From: Pachypanchax playfairii
Lineage: Eukaryota > Chordata > Actinopteri > Cyprinodontiformes > Aplocheilidae
Assembly: GCA_006937955.1 (NCBI GenBank)
Contig: SSNP01000120.1
Location: 1,512,745-1,576,744 of the forward strand
Length of the DNA stretch: 64,000 nt
Reading direction: 5' to 3'
The first letter of the stretch is position 1, and each line of letters begins with the position of its first letter. A program made the position numbers and the translations under genes. Under the pieces are notes generated by a model. The model searched no databases and was not told where the DNA came from. It saw only the letters and a list, made by a program, of their open reading frames with translations. Shown here piece after piece: positions 1 to 10,497 of the stretch.

Positions 1-31
1 TCTACCAAAAAGTTCTATTTTGGTTTCATCT
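1..31 (-). mobile_element. Tc1-like transposon, 3' side of the L2 insertion
   Basis: The reverse complement of these bases reads as the DETKIELFG stretch of a Tc1 transposase, which directly continues the WS codons that end at 3132 on the minus strand. The rest of this Tc1 copy lies outside the window. It is therefore the other half of the element at 3132-3948, separated from it by the LINE. Confidence 0.8.
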
Positions 32-3000
32 CAAATCAAATCAAATCAAAAGCCTTTATTGTCATTATATGGCGGTGCATACAATGAAATTAGGAGCGCT
101 GCTCCACCTGGTGCTCAGACACATAAATAAAAAGAAATAAACTAAACAGAAATAAGTATAAAGACATGAATAAGTATGAAGACTAAAATAGTAGCATTGT
201 ATAGATAAATAAAATATGATGTACATTTTAACGGTAGACATTTAGATATTTACAGTGGTCTGGGTTAATAAAAGTTATTGCACTAGAAAATGTTGTAACA
301 GTTATTGCACTATCCGGAGTAACAGTATTGCACGTTGTGTTTCACATTTATATATTGCACCTTATATTATTGTGTACTGAGTCAGCGTTGTTTGGTGTTC
401 AGGGCACTGATGGCTCTGGGGAAAAAACTGTTCCTCAGTCTATTTGTCCGTGTTTTGTGGGACCTGTACGGGCAGGAGGTTGAACAGGTGATGGCCGGGG
501 TGGGAGGAGTCCTTAATGATGTTACCAGCTCTGCTGAGGTAGCGAGAGCTGGCTAGGTCCTCCAGTGAGAGCAGAGAGCAGCCAGTGATCTTTTGGGCTG
601 TGTTGATCACTCTATGCAGGGCTTTCCTGTCTGCTGCTGTACACCCGGCGTACCACACTGTGATGCAGTACGCCATGATGCTTTCCACGGTGGCTCTGTA
701 GAAGGTCACCAGCAGCTTTGTGTCCAGGTGGTTCCTCCTGAGCACCCTCAGGAAGTGGAGTCGCTGCTGGGCCTTCTTCACCACCGCCGTGGTGTGAACA
801 GTCCAGGAGAGGTTGCTGGTGATGTGGACTCCCAGGAACTTAAAGGAGTGGACCCTCTCCACACATTCTCCATTGATGAGGAGTGGGGCAGGGTCCATGC
901 TGCGTTTCCTGAAGTCCAGGATGAGTTCATTTGTTTTTGTGGTGTTCAGTGTGAGGTTGTTTACTGAACACCACGCCGAGAGTTTTTCCACCTCCTCTCT
1001 GTAGGCCAGCTCATCTCCGCCTGAGATGAGCCCGACCACGGTGGTATCATCAGCAAATTTAATGATGGCGTTGGAGAGATGAGATGGTGTGCAGTCATGT
1101 GTGTACAGTGAGTACAGGAGAGGACTCAGTACACAACCCTGGGGGGAGCCAGTATTAAGAGTGATGGAGGAGGAGAGGTGGGGACCCAGTCTGACAGTCT
1201 GTGGACGGTTCGTCAGGAAGTCTGTAATCCAGCAGCAGATGGAAGGGGACAGTCCAAGGAGGGAGAGTTTCTCAGCCAAGATACCAGGGATGATGGTATT
1301 AAAGGCAGAGCTGTAATCGATGAAGAGCATCCTCACAGGAGTCCCTGATGTGGAGTGCAACCAACCTTTCGAAGCACTTCATGATCACAGGCGTAAGTGC
1401 AACAGGCCTGTAATCATTCAGACTGTCTGTGGTTGGCTTTTTTGGGACCGGGATGATGGTGGCGGACTTCAGGCAGGAGGGGATGATGGACTGTTGCAGG
1501 GAGCAGTTCAAGATCCGTGTGAAGACAGTAGTCAGCTGGTCAGCGCAGGCCTGAAGTACCTTTCCAGGTACTCCATCTGGGCCGGCAGCCTTCCTGGTGT
1601 TTACAGTCCTCAGCACGCGTCTCACTTCATGCTCCTGAAGTGTTAGCGTGCTGGTGGGGGGTGGTGAGTGTGATGAGGTTGGAGCTGGTTTGTCAGCCTC
1701 AAAGCGAGCAAAGAAATGGTTGAGTTTCTCTGCCAGCGAGGCATCTGTGTTCCCAGGCGCCTGGTTATTGTCATTGTAGTTTGTGATGTGTTGGATTCCC
1801 TGCCACATCCTCTTGGGGTTATTGTCGTTGAAATGGTCCTCTATTTTCCTTTTGTAGGCTGCCTTGGCCTCTTTGATGCCTCTCCTCAGGTCAGCTCGAG
1901 CAGCACTGTACTGTTGCTTGTCGCCTGACTTGAAGGTGGCGTTGCGGCGTTTGAGGAGTGCCTGGGTGTCGCTGGTCATCCAGGGTTTCTGGTTGGGGAA
2001 AACCCGAATCCGTTTATTGATGGTGACAGTGTCCATACAGTTTTTGATATAGCAGAGCACTGTGTCTGTGTATTCCTGGAGGTTGTGGTTCTCAAATACT
2101 TCCCAGATAGTCTCTGAGAAACAGGCCTGTAGCTGAGGCAGAGCGTCTTCAGGCCAGGTGGTGATTGTCTTTGTTTGTGGCTTTGTTTGCCTCCGGAGGG
2201 GGGTGTATGTGGGGGTGAGAGACAGGCAGAGATGGTCGGATCCAGCCAGGTGGGGGAGGGGGGTGGCCCTGTATGCATGTTTAAGGTTGCAGTAAACATG
2301 ATCCAGGGTTTTGTCCCCTCTGGTGGCACACTTCACATACTGGGCGAAATTGGGGAGGACAGTCTTTAAACACGCTTGATTGAAGTCACCGGCAACAATA
2401 CAGACTCCATTTGGGTGGGCAAGCAGTTGTTTGTTTACAGCTGTGAGCAGCAGGCTAAGTGCTGTGCTAACGTTAGCAACTGGTGGGATGTAAACAGCTA
2501 TCACAATGACTACCGTTAGCTCTCTTGGTAAATAGAAGGGTCTGCATGAGACTACCAACATCTCTACATCAGGAGAGCAGTGAGAGTCAACAATCCTGCT
2601 GTTACAGCACCAGTCATTATGCACATAAACACAAAGTCCCCCTCCTCTGCTCTTACCGGACTCTTTAGTTCTGTCGTGCCGGTGAAGCGTGCGGCCCGCT
2701 AGGGAAACTGCAGCGTCGGGAATCAGCGGGTGAAGCCACATTTCCGTGATGAAAATAACGCTACAGTTCCGGACGAAGCTGTTTGCTGCCAGTTGTAATT
2801 CTAATTCGTCCATTTTGTGGGTGATGGATCTGGCGTTGGTCAGGAAGATGCTCGGGAGCGGAGGTCTGTGCGGTTGTTTACGTAGCTTAGCAGCTGCGCC
2901 AGATCGGCATCCTCGCTCCAAATGTCCTCCGGTATGTTGTTTTGATGATTAAATTCAGCTGTGATGGATAGACTGGACCTTAGACCAATGTTGATCAGAT

Positions 3001-3131
3001 CCTGTCGACTGTGTGTAAAATTTGCCTTACATAGGTCTCTAAAAATCCACGAAACAAGTACATAAATAAAGCACCAGACTGGAGAGCGAAAAGCCGCTGC
3101 ACTCTTGCGCGCCGCCATTTTGCATACAACT
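32..3131 (-). mobile_element. L2-type LINE inserted in a Tc1 transposon
   Basis: A 3.1-kb non-LTR retrotransposon on the minus strand. Its 3' end is at the low coordinate, where the minus strand reads TGACAATAAAGGC followed by a short run of TTGAT repeats (31-50 on the plus strand), the usual fish L2 tail. The 5' end abuts Tc1 sequence at 3131. Target duplication is at most 2 bp (CT), as often seen in the L2 clade. It encodes an endonuclease and reverse transcriptase (440-2921). No ORF1 is recognisable, so the copy is probably 5' truncated or short at its 5' end. Confidence 0.88.
440..2921 (-). pseudogene. L2-type LINE ORF2: APE endonuclease and reverse transcriptase, frame broken
   Basis: Two overlapping minus-strand reading frames make up ORF2, the enzyme that nicks the target and reverse-transcribes the LINE RNA. 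The first (2921-1299, 540 aa) starts with the apurinic-like endonuclease: TEMWL, GGGLCVYV, VYIPP, GDFN and a SDH box are all visible, followed by the reverse transcriptase N-terminus (KAAGPDGVPGKVL, IPVPKKP, NDYRPVALTP, CFERLV). The second (1360-440) resumes with RMLFIDYSSAFNTI, GSPQGCVLSP and the catalytic FADDT. Around 1330-1370 roughly 25-30 residues between CFERLV and the LFIDYSSAFN motif are missing and the frame changes, so this copy cannot make a full enzyme. The rest is well preserved, suggesting a fairly young insertion. Antisense open frames across this region are shadows. Confidence 0.88.
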
Positions 3132-3586
3132 GACCATATGATGTTCTCCCAATCCTCTTCTGGATCATCCAAATGCTCTCTAGCAAACCGCAGACGGGCC
3201 TGGACGTGTCCTGGCTTCAGCAGGGGGACACGTCTGGCACTGCAGGATTTGAGTCCCTGGCGGCGTAGTGTGTTACTGATGGTAGCCTTTGTTACTTTGG
3301 TCCCAGCTCTCTGCAGGTCATTCACTAGGTCCCTCCGTGTGGTTCTGGGATTTTTGCTCACCGTTTTTGTGATCATTTTGACCCCACAGGGTGAGATCTT
3401 GCGTGGAGCCCCAGATCGAGGGAGATTATCAGTGGTCTTGTATGTCTTCCATTTTCTATTAATTGCTCCCACAGTTGATTTCTTCACACCAAGCTGCTTA
3501 CCTATTGCAGATTCAGTCTTCCCAGCCTGGTGAAGGTCTACAATTTTGTTTCTGGTGTCCTTTGACAGCTCTTTGGTCTTGGCCAT
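3132..3586 (-). pseudogene. Tc1 transposase N-terminal half
   Basis: The minus-strand frame from ATG 3586 begins MAKTKELSKDTRNKIVDLHQ and carries the two helix-turn-helix DNA-binding units of Tc1 transposases, a GRPR-like basic link (RSGAPRKI) and the segment that ends in ENIIWS just before the first catalytic Asp. The normal next residues, DE, are only found again at the other side of the LINE (1-31). The open frame runs on for about 100 residues into LINE sequence, which is an artefact of the junction. The product would bind DNA but has no catalytic domain. Confidence 0.88.
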
Positions 3587-3948
3587 AGTGGAGTTTGGAG
3601 CGTGACTGTTTGAGGTTGTGGACAGGTGTCTTTTATACTGATAACGAGTTCACACAGGTGCCATTAATACAGGTAACGAGTGGAGGACCGAGGGGCCTCT
3701 TAAAGAAGTTACAGGTCTGTGAAAGCCAGAAATCTTACTTGTTTGTAGGTGACCAAATACTTATTTTCCACCATAATTTACAAATAAATTCTTTAACAAT
3801 CAGACAATGTGATTTTCTGGATTTTTTTTCCTCATTTTGTCTCTCATAGTTGAGGTATACCTATGATGAAAATTACAGGCCTCTCTGATCTTTTTAAGTG
3901 GGAGAACTTACACAATTGGTGGCTGACTAAATACTTTTTTGCCCACTG
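3132..3948 (-). mobile_element. Tc1-like transposon, 5' half
   Basis: The outer terminus at 3941-3948 reads inward as CAGTGGGCAAAAAAGTATTT and is followed by TA (3949-3950), the mariner/Tc1 target dinucleotide. The 5' region leads into the transposase ATG at 3586. The element is cut at 3131/3132 by the L2 insertion and resumes at 1-31. Confidence 0.88.
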
Positions 3949-3950
3949 TA

Positions 3951-4487
3951 TAGCAATGATACAGGAAAGACGGTTTGGCCGATTTTTGTATTCATAGTTG
4001 GCCAAAAAGTAATAGAATATTCTGATGAAGACACAGTTCTATTTGACATCGAGGCAGAAGGTATTACTCAGCTGCAAAATTCCTCAGTGTACACACACGT
4101 GTATACAAATATCTATCGATCTATCGATCATATTTCTTCTATTAATATTTATTTCTTATTATAAGCTTTAATTCTCCCTTTTGGTCACTGGCGGTCGTAC
4201 TGTGTATGACTGTGTATGTGACAAATAAAATTTGAATTTGATATATATAGAGAGAAATATAGATATAGATATTTTTATACACGTGTGTTCACTGAGCATG
4301 GTGGGAGGAATTTTGCAGCTATAAAAAGCTAAAATAAACCAGTTGTAGTCTTGTAATTAGTGTTCCTACAAGATTCAGTGTTTGTAAAGTCTTTAGTCTG
4401 AGACTAGTCTCAGACTAAAGACTGTTAACCTGAGTCATTAGATGTGAGTTGATAATCTCTTCAAAGTCTTTAGGTGTAAGCCCAGCA
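3951..4487. other. Gene-free stretch with foldback and LINE tail
   Basis: No coding signal. It contains an imperfect inverted repeat (about 4068-4103 against 4283-4320, sharing CAGCTGCAAAATTCCT and ACACACGTGTATA), a short L2-like 3' tail near 4188-4242 (GTGACAAATAAAATTTGAAT) and the 36-nt palindrome listed separately. Confidence 0.5.
4388..4423. repeat. Perfect 36-nt palindrome
   Basis: An 18-nt arm AGTCTTTAGTCTGAGACT is followed with no spacer by its exact reverse complement. The symmetry stops at 4387/4424. It lies just outside the duplicated zinc-finger 3' flank. Confidence 0.95.
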
Positions 4488-5402
4488 TAAGAAATAGTCA
4501 TGACTGAATAGAACCAACAGAGCTCCAGTATTTGAAATATTTTGCATAGTTTGATGTTTGTTTTAAGGTAACTGTGTTGATGTTGACTTAAAGTGATATA
4601 TGGGTAAATATTTTCTCTCGCAATCATTTGTGTTGGAGTCTAGGTTCCTCTCTAAAAGATTTCTTTAGTTGTCTGATCCAGTTTTATGTTTATAAATGAA
4701 TCTAAACTGAAAGTGTTTCTGTTCTGTTCCAAATACCAAATGTTAAAATTATTTAATATGTTGAAAGTGTTTTCATCCAGTGGCTTTTGAATATTTTTGG
4801 GGAAACTTTCTGTCTCATGAATTAGAAAATCTACCTGATGTAAAGGTTTATTTTAGTTTGGTTTATTCTGAATAAAATGCGTCTTTTTCATAGATTTTTA
4901 GATGATTGTTGATTGTTCCAAGAACATTCTGTATAAATTAATAGAGACTTTAATGAATAATTTTACTTTCTGAAAGCAGCACTAACAATTTACTGTTAAA
5001 TTTACAAAAAACATTTAGATAATCTTTTTTTTCTTTCGGCTACATTTAGATCATTTTAGTGGATGTTTGTTAATTTATCAACTACGTAAATGGTTCACTT
5101 TTCGTTTCATTACTTTTCCAAAATTCTTTAAATATGCAGTTTCTGAAGCAGTATGAAGTTTCAACATGTAAGATACACCTGAATTAGTTAAATGTTTGTG
5201 TAGTTTTGTTGCAGTTTACAGATTTGTCTTTTTAATCAGTTTGTTTTTGCCATGTTGGATAAAATTTATAATAAACGTCACGTGGAGAGACTTTTTTTGG
5301 TTTTCATGTTATTCAAACAACGTTTAATTGTGTTGAACTGTGTAAAGTTACATTTGACTGCTGGACTAGAATACATACAATGGATCTCCAGGGGTGATTT
5401 AA
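4488..5402 (+). repeat. Duplicated 3' flank of a zinc-finger gene, part 1
   Basis: 4488-4640 matches, in inverted orientation, the zinc-finger 3' flank at 34345-34495 (shared blocks include CATGACTGAATAG and AAATATTTTCTCTC). 4870-5402 matches 31428-31895 inverted, in the same order. The two copies are therefore collinear paralogous segments, not a dispersed repeat. No zinc-finger coding sequence remains on the left side here; it would be expected on the plus strand before 4488. Small open frames in this stretch show no recognisable product. Confidence 0.75.
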
Positions 5403-6904
5403 CTCATTGGCGGCCAGCTGTTTTCTGAACAGAAAAGTCCTTCACTGCCAGTATTTTTGAGCATTTTGTACTGTTTTTGAAGAGCCACAGAATATTGTGC
5501 TTTATGACTATACAAACATCTAAACTATCAAAGAGTACACTCTCTTGTTTTATCAGGAAAAAACAGCTTGTTTCTAGCTTTTACCGTTCCTTTACAATCT
5601 GCTGTAGAAAATACGTTATTTCAATGAAAACTCCTTTTTCTGTCAGAAAAATGGAGAAAACAGGCTTTTTGTGAAATGGGACATGCCATGCTGAAAAGTG
5701 TCTTTGACTGATAAAGGGTGTTTTATTGACACCTCCTGCTTGACACAGATGGGAACCGCTCATCTGGCGCATCTGGGTCAGGTGCACTAAAATCACATGA
5801 CTAATGGTGCATTCACCCCGGCCACTTTGTCAACGTCAAGCAATGCTGATAACGCTCCAAATTTGACGTTTGAAGTTGAAGCTCATAACGCCTGCCAGTC
5901 AGAGGGCATAGGCGTTAAAGCTCGTAAAGCCTGACCGAAAAAGAGCGCGAAAGCGGGGCTTCTTTTGTTGTCGGATGTTCGGAGCTATTGCGGATCATAT
6001 TGAGACAGTGGCTTAGATTTATTTACTTCATAGATCTAGACAACGTCGACGTCGGGTGCATCAGCGCCAATTGTGGATACACCCCATTCTTCAGATGAGT
6101 TCTGAGTTTGGTTAGTTTAACCATTTGCTCCAGGAGCTACGTTTGGATGAGGTTAATTTATCTTCCATTTTGGCTGATCCCGCTTCTTTCCGGCTACGTG
6201 CTGTGACGTTTTACGTCACTACGATGAGACACTCTGATTGGTTGACATGCAGCTTCAAGAGCGTTATCAACGTCAAAAGTTCAGCTAGCTGAACTTTGAG
6301 CTTTTCAAGCTTTTCAAGCGTCAACGCCTGAAACGCTAGAAAAGCTTGAAAAGTTGCCGCTCATAATGCTCACAAAGCGCCGCAGAGCCGTTGACGTCTG
6401 TCTGAAGCCCGTCCACCATAGACTTTACATATAAACTTGCCGCTTATGAAGTTGATGGTTGGACCGGTGTGAATGCACCATAAGACTGTCTGCTAAAATG
6501 GAGGTCTCTGGCTGGGATGAAATATCTGCTGTGAGCTCAGCAGCCCGCGTTTATTGTTTTCGTTTCTTTCTATCCAAACTTTTGTGACCGTGACACAGAC
6601 ATTGATAAAGTCTGAGCTACACAAGTTTTTATGCGTTGCGCCCCGCGTTATGCATCGCATTACACAAAATGGCTTCCCAAAATATGCTCCTCTTTCATGG
6701 ATTATCATCACAATCACATGAAGTTTCACCACCGCACACAGGTTAGAGCAACTTGTACGTTCTTTAGAAGTGTGATATTTGCTCTCATGGTGCACGCAGT
6801 TGTTGTCTCACCCCTCCCGTCAAAAGACGCAATTAACAGTTTTGGTCGCCAATGGCAGTGAACGGTTGTATTTGAAAAGACGTCTAATGTGTGCAGTGAA
6901 TGCG
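5403..6904. mobile_element. TTAA-specific (piggyBac-like) transposon, non-autonomous
   Basis: A 1.5-kb insert flanked by TTAA at 5399-5402 and 6905-6908. The left end reads CTCATTGGCGGCCAG and the right end, read inward, CGCATTCACTGCACAC; both have a TTCACTGCCA box a little inside. The paralogous segment at 31428-31431 has a single TTAA at the same place, i.e. the empty site. No transposase is visible. A Harbinger element is inserted at 5815. Confidence 0.75.
5815..6480 (+). mobile_element. PIF/Harbinger-like element, internally deleted, copy 1
   Basis: 666 bp with terminal repeats reading TGGTGCATTCACMCCGG inward from both ends and a TAA target duplication (5812-5814, 6481-6483). A second copy is at 61547-62202. 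It retains a remnant of the Harbinger transposase first exon (about 5975-6215), which in this copy is frame-damaged upstream but keeps a longer ELRLDEVNLSSIL segment than copy 2. Confidence 0.8.
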
Positions 6905-7055
6905 TTAAAAGGTTTATTGAGAATAAAGAGTAAAAGAAACCAGATCGTCTCAGGTACTGGTTGATTATCTTTAGGGCAAAATGTGACAAAGACAAGTTAA
7001 ACTTTATTTAAATGAATTCCTTGCTTTCTCTGAAATGCGTGATTACCTTCTTCTT
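6905..7055 (+). repeat. Duplicated 3' flank of a zinc-finger gene, part 2
   Basis: Directly continues part 1 across the TTAA insertion: AAGGTTTA, GAGTAAAAGAA, TCTCAGG and ACCTTCTTTAA blocks match 31276-31431 in inverted orientation. Confidence 0.75.
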
Positions 7056-7061
7056 TAAGTC

Positions 7062-7170
7062 AAGTCAAGTTTATTTATAGAGCACTTTAAACAAATAGCT
7101 TGACAGCTCACCAAAGTGCTGTACAGGAAATCAAGAACTAAAGCAAAATAGAAAACACAACAGTAAAAAA
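7062..7170 (-). mobile_element. LINE 3' end fragment
   Basis: The sequence GTCAAGTTTATTTATAGAGC followed by CAAAGTGCTGTACAG matches the 3' end of the LINE at 25915-26060. Only about 100 bp is present. Confidence 0.6.
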
Positions 7171-7176
7171 ACAGAA

Positions 7177-8782
7177 AGAGGCCCTTCCATTAAGAACAGT
7201 TTTTCTGATTAATATTTTAGCTCCACAGGTGTTCTTACCTTCATAGTGGGTGTGAAAACAGGTAAAAAACTTCTCTTTTAGTTTTTATCTCTCAAACTAC
7301 GCAGGTGGCGATAACACCCGAGTTCGAATGGTCTGTATTTGTTTCAACACAGCTTTGTTTGTTAGTATTCAGCAGCTCCTGCAGTTGAAACCACACCTAG
7401 CAGGCTGCTGCTAAAAGCTGTGGCATAAGATGTAGCAAACAGAAAGAGACTACCTGTGTGTCCAAATTCAGAGTCTGCATACTTTTAAGGACGTATTTTA
7501 AGGATGTTACGTCACACCACCGCAACGAGAACTGTCCAAATTCCAAGGATTCTTCAAATACTGTACTTCTTTGAAATGCGTACTAGTTTGAATTTTAAGA
7601 ATGGGTCTGATGTATCCTTTCACTTTCTACATATCCCACAATTCTTTTCGGCAACGACGGACTGAGTGAGAGGTAGCGCAGAGGGAGAGGAGGTTGGATT
7701 CAGATGTAAGTTTTATAAAAATCTAGCGGTAAAAAAAGTAAATCCTTACAGTGGTGGTCTAATTAGGTCTTTGGTTTTAGCGTTAAGCATTTTTTTGTTG
7801 TATATTTACATCTCTAAAAACGTTCCGATTCGTACCTCCTGTGTAAGTATTTACACAGGTAATTTCTTGTTAGTGATTTAATTTTTTTCAAATATGTTTT
7901 AAGGATAAAAAAGCAGAAAAACACCTTTATCAAGCTCCGGAGCAACCTTTGGGGTGGAGGTACTTGAATAAATCTATATATAAATCCTATTTTCAGCCAG
8001 CAGTGAAGAAGATGAAGACACGGATGAAAAGGTCTTATCAAGTTTTTGGCTTTGTTATGTTATAAACGTCTTCATAATAAACCAATTGAAAGACGTACTT
8101 CTCATAATTTATTGTTTACATTTTTTTCCCTTATTTTTTTATAATAAACAGATCTTTTACTAACAAGAGAATGAACTTTATATTGTCTCATTAGAGTTGT
8201 TTAATGACTTGTAGAAAATAATTACGGTACAAAACTCAATGATATATACAGAAATAAAACTATTTACGGAACACAGAACAACATTTTAATAAGTAACTGC
8301 AGAATAAATGTGAGAAGAAGGACACCTCGTACACGCGCCACTTCTTTTGTTTAGCGTCGTCACGGTTGCTAGGTGACCGGACATGCACAGAGAGTAAGGG
8401 CGAGAACAGAAGGAAGGGTAGAAGCGTCCAAATTCACAAGTCACCAACTTCCGGTTTTTGCACTCTTGAAGGAACATCCTTATTTGACCGGTTAGGAGGG
8501 ACTCGCAGTAGTATGCAGACCCTGAATTTGGACACAGCCTATGTCTTCTGATGCCATGCGCAGCGGGGCAGGAAATATACCTTGCTCTCATAGGCTAGTT
8601 TGTTAGCCAATCTGAGTCCAGCAAATTCGAATAATGAATATGAACAAGCTGCTGCTCGAAGCCTGACGAAACCAGACAGATTGAAAGGCTTGTTAATCAG
8701 TGTTTCCTTCCTTTTTTAGATATAAAATATTTCATATTACAGGTTAATACTTAAGTCATGACATTTGTATGAAATTGCCTCT
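7177..8782 (-). mobile_element. TTAA-flanked MITE (AGAGGCC family), split by a nested insert
   Basis: The two halves (7177-7452 and 8539-8782) together match the ~560-bp family seen at 30510, 31950, 35987 and 43366. The right end GCCTCT is followed by TTAA (8783-8786); the left TTAA has decayed. No coding capacity. The nested element is described separately. Confidence 0.8.
7453..8538. mobile_element. Nested non-autonomous DNA transposon with TGTGTCCAAATTC ends
   Basis: About 1.09 kb lying inside a MITE. Ends read inward TGTGTCCAAATTCAGRGTCT on both sides, with a probable CTA target duplication (7450-7452, 8539-8541), which would suit PIF/Harbinger, but the superfamily is not proven. It has no recognisable transposase; short open frames inside it show no known motif. 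Confidence 0.65.
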
Positions 8783-8888
8783 TTAAAGAATAAATCTAGT
8801 AAGAAAAATGCAATAAAAGACAGGCTGTAAAATCAGGAATAGGGGTGATTGATACAACCTTTAACAGCATCAATAACAAAAAGCTATC

Positions 8889-8990
8889 TTAAAATAAAGA
8901 GGCTATTCTATTAAAAACATTTTTTTTTGTTTTCTGTTGAATATTTTAGGTCAGCAGGTGTTCTTGGCTTTTTACTGGGTATGAAAATGG
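8889..8990 (-). mobile_element. Fragment of the AGAGGCC TTAA MITE
   Basis: Matches one end of the family (AAAGAGGC, CTGTTGAATATTTTAG, CAGGTGTTCTT, GGGTATGAAAA) and then stops. Confidence 0.6.
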
Positions 8991-10497
8991 CACATTAATA
9001 TTGAATGTCAGGAGATTCAAAATTCAATAAATAAATACATCATTTAATAATTAAATTTGTCATTAAATAAGTAAAAGTGTCAATAATTTATTACAATTGG
9101 AAATAAATATGTAAAAAATTATTCTCAAAAAGAAATAGTTCCCTATTAAATTAATTATTGGTGCATTTAATTAATTAATAGTGTATTTAATTATTTCATG
9201 GTCTCTGCAGCTGCTCGCAATTAATTTATTTTATCTGTCAGTCTCACCCAATAAGTTTATATTAACTGATATTTCATTTATATTAATATAAACTCATTGG
9301 TCTCACCCAGAGCTGTATAAGGAAAGTTACGACACTCCCATAGATTTCTATGGAAAGAATGGAATGCGGAAGTCACGTGGTTCATGGAGCTTCTAATAGT
9401 TCCAAACAGTCCCCGCTGCTACATTAATCGCAGTTTATTTTCAGTGTTTCGGAAGGATTTTCTCCGGTAAGTTGATGAAATGTCATCATTTTTTTGCATT
9501 GTAAAGCGTTAGCTAACCGCTTCGTACTAAAACAAGCCACCGTTGATATTTTATGTTGCCAGTTTTAGCTAGATAATTTTTAATGAGCTAATTGTGTGCA
9601 GCTTGTTGATTGTGAGCAGGAGGGGATTAGACAAGCTTGACCAGCTGTAGACGGGTTTATTTCAGTCTTTTAAATTCTACTTTTTTAAAAATATTCACCA
9701 CAGTTTGAAATAGGCCATAAACTTTTTACATTATTAGTTTTATTTGGGACTTTTTTTGTACAATACATAGCTGGTTGCTGTATCAACACTAACTTTAATG
9801 CATCAGAAATGGAAGCATAAATGGAGAGACTAATAATAATAATAATAATAATAAAGAAAATGTGATTGTGAAGACAAGTAATTATTTAATATTTTTATGT
9901 TCATCACTTTTCCACATAACACTGACTGCAACGAACTGCTGAAGCATGACACGAACAGGATTACAAACGTAAGAAGATATGTTCTTCTATTTTGTGTACT
10001 CAAATGATAAAGAGTAGAATTAAGATATTTCAAGAACAGTAGTCGAACACCATAACTTTTAAAAATTAGATATTTTCCATAGAACTACTCATTTCCACTT
10101 GCTTTATAAAATTAGCATTTGCAATTTTGTGATTAAGTAGGGAATGACAAGAAATAGGAATTAACAATAACATAACTATCAATAAATAAATGTCAAAGAG
10201 TAACTAAAAAAAAATCTTATTTAACTATTACAGGTTGTGTGTCCATCTTCATGTTTTCAAAGTAGTGGCTGAGTGGAGAGCTGATCAGTAACAACGGACA
10301 GTTCGGTCTGTGATGGAATGATGCATAAGTTGGTAAGTGGAATGATGGTGTGCTGGAGCTGACTGGTTGATGGGGTGGCTGTCAAAAGAAAATCAAATGT
10401 ATAAGATTACTTTATTACATACCAAAGCTAATGTAAGCATTGAATTTATATTTTACTTCCTGAATATTTCAATACCAATTACCAACATACCTATATA
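8991..10497. other. Gene-free AT-rich stretch
   Basis: 9000-9310 is very AT-rich with many TAAT/ATTAA words and a hairpin at 9251-9299 (AATAAGTTTATATTA and its near complement). 9330-9480 looks promoter-like (CCATAGATTTCTATGG, CACGTG) and ends in a splice-donor-like GGTAAGTTG, possibly an old transposon 5' exon. A (TAA)n run lies at 9829-9852. Nothing coding is recognised. Confidence 0.4.
9829..9852. repeat. (TAA)n microsatellite
   Basis: About eight TAA units in tandem. Confidence 0.9.

Noticed and set aside
593..2952. Several plus-strand open frames of 60-125 residues across the L2 LINE
   Set aside because: They are antisense shadows of the LINE ORF2, which has clear protein motifs on the minus strand.
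4415..4627. 70-residue minus-strand frame as a gene
   Set aside because: It lies in a duplicated zinc-finger 3' flank with no protein motif, and the paralogous copy does not keep the frame.
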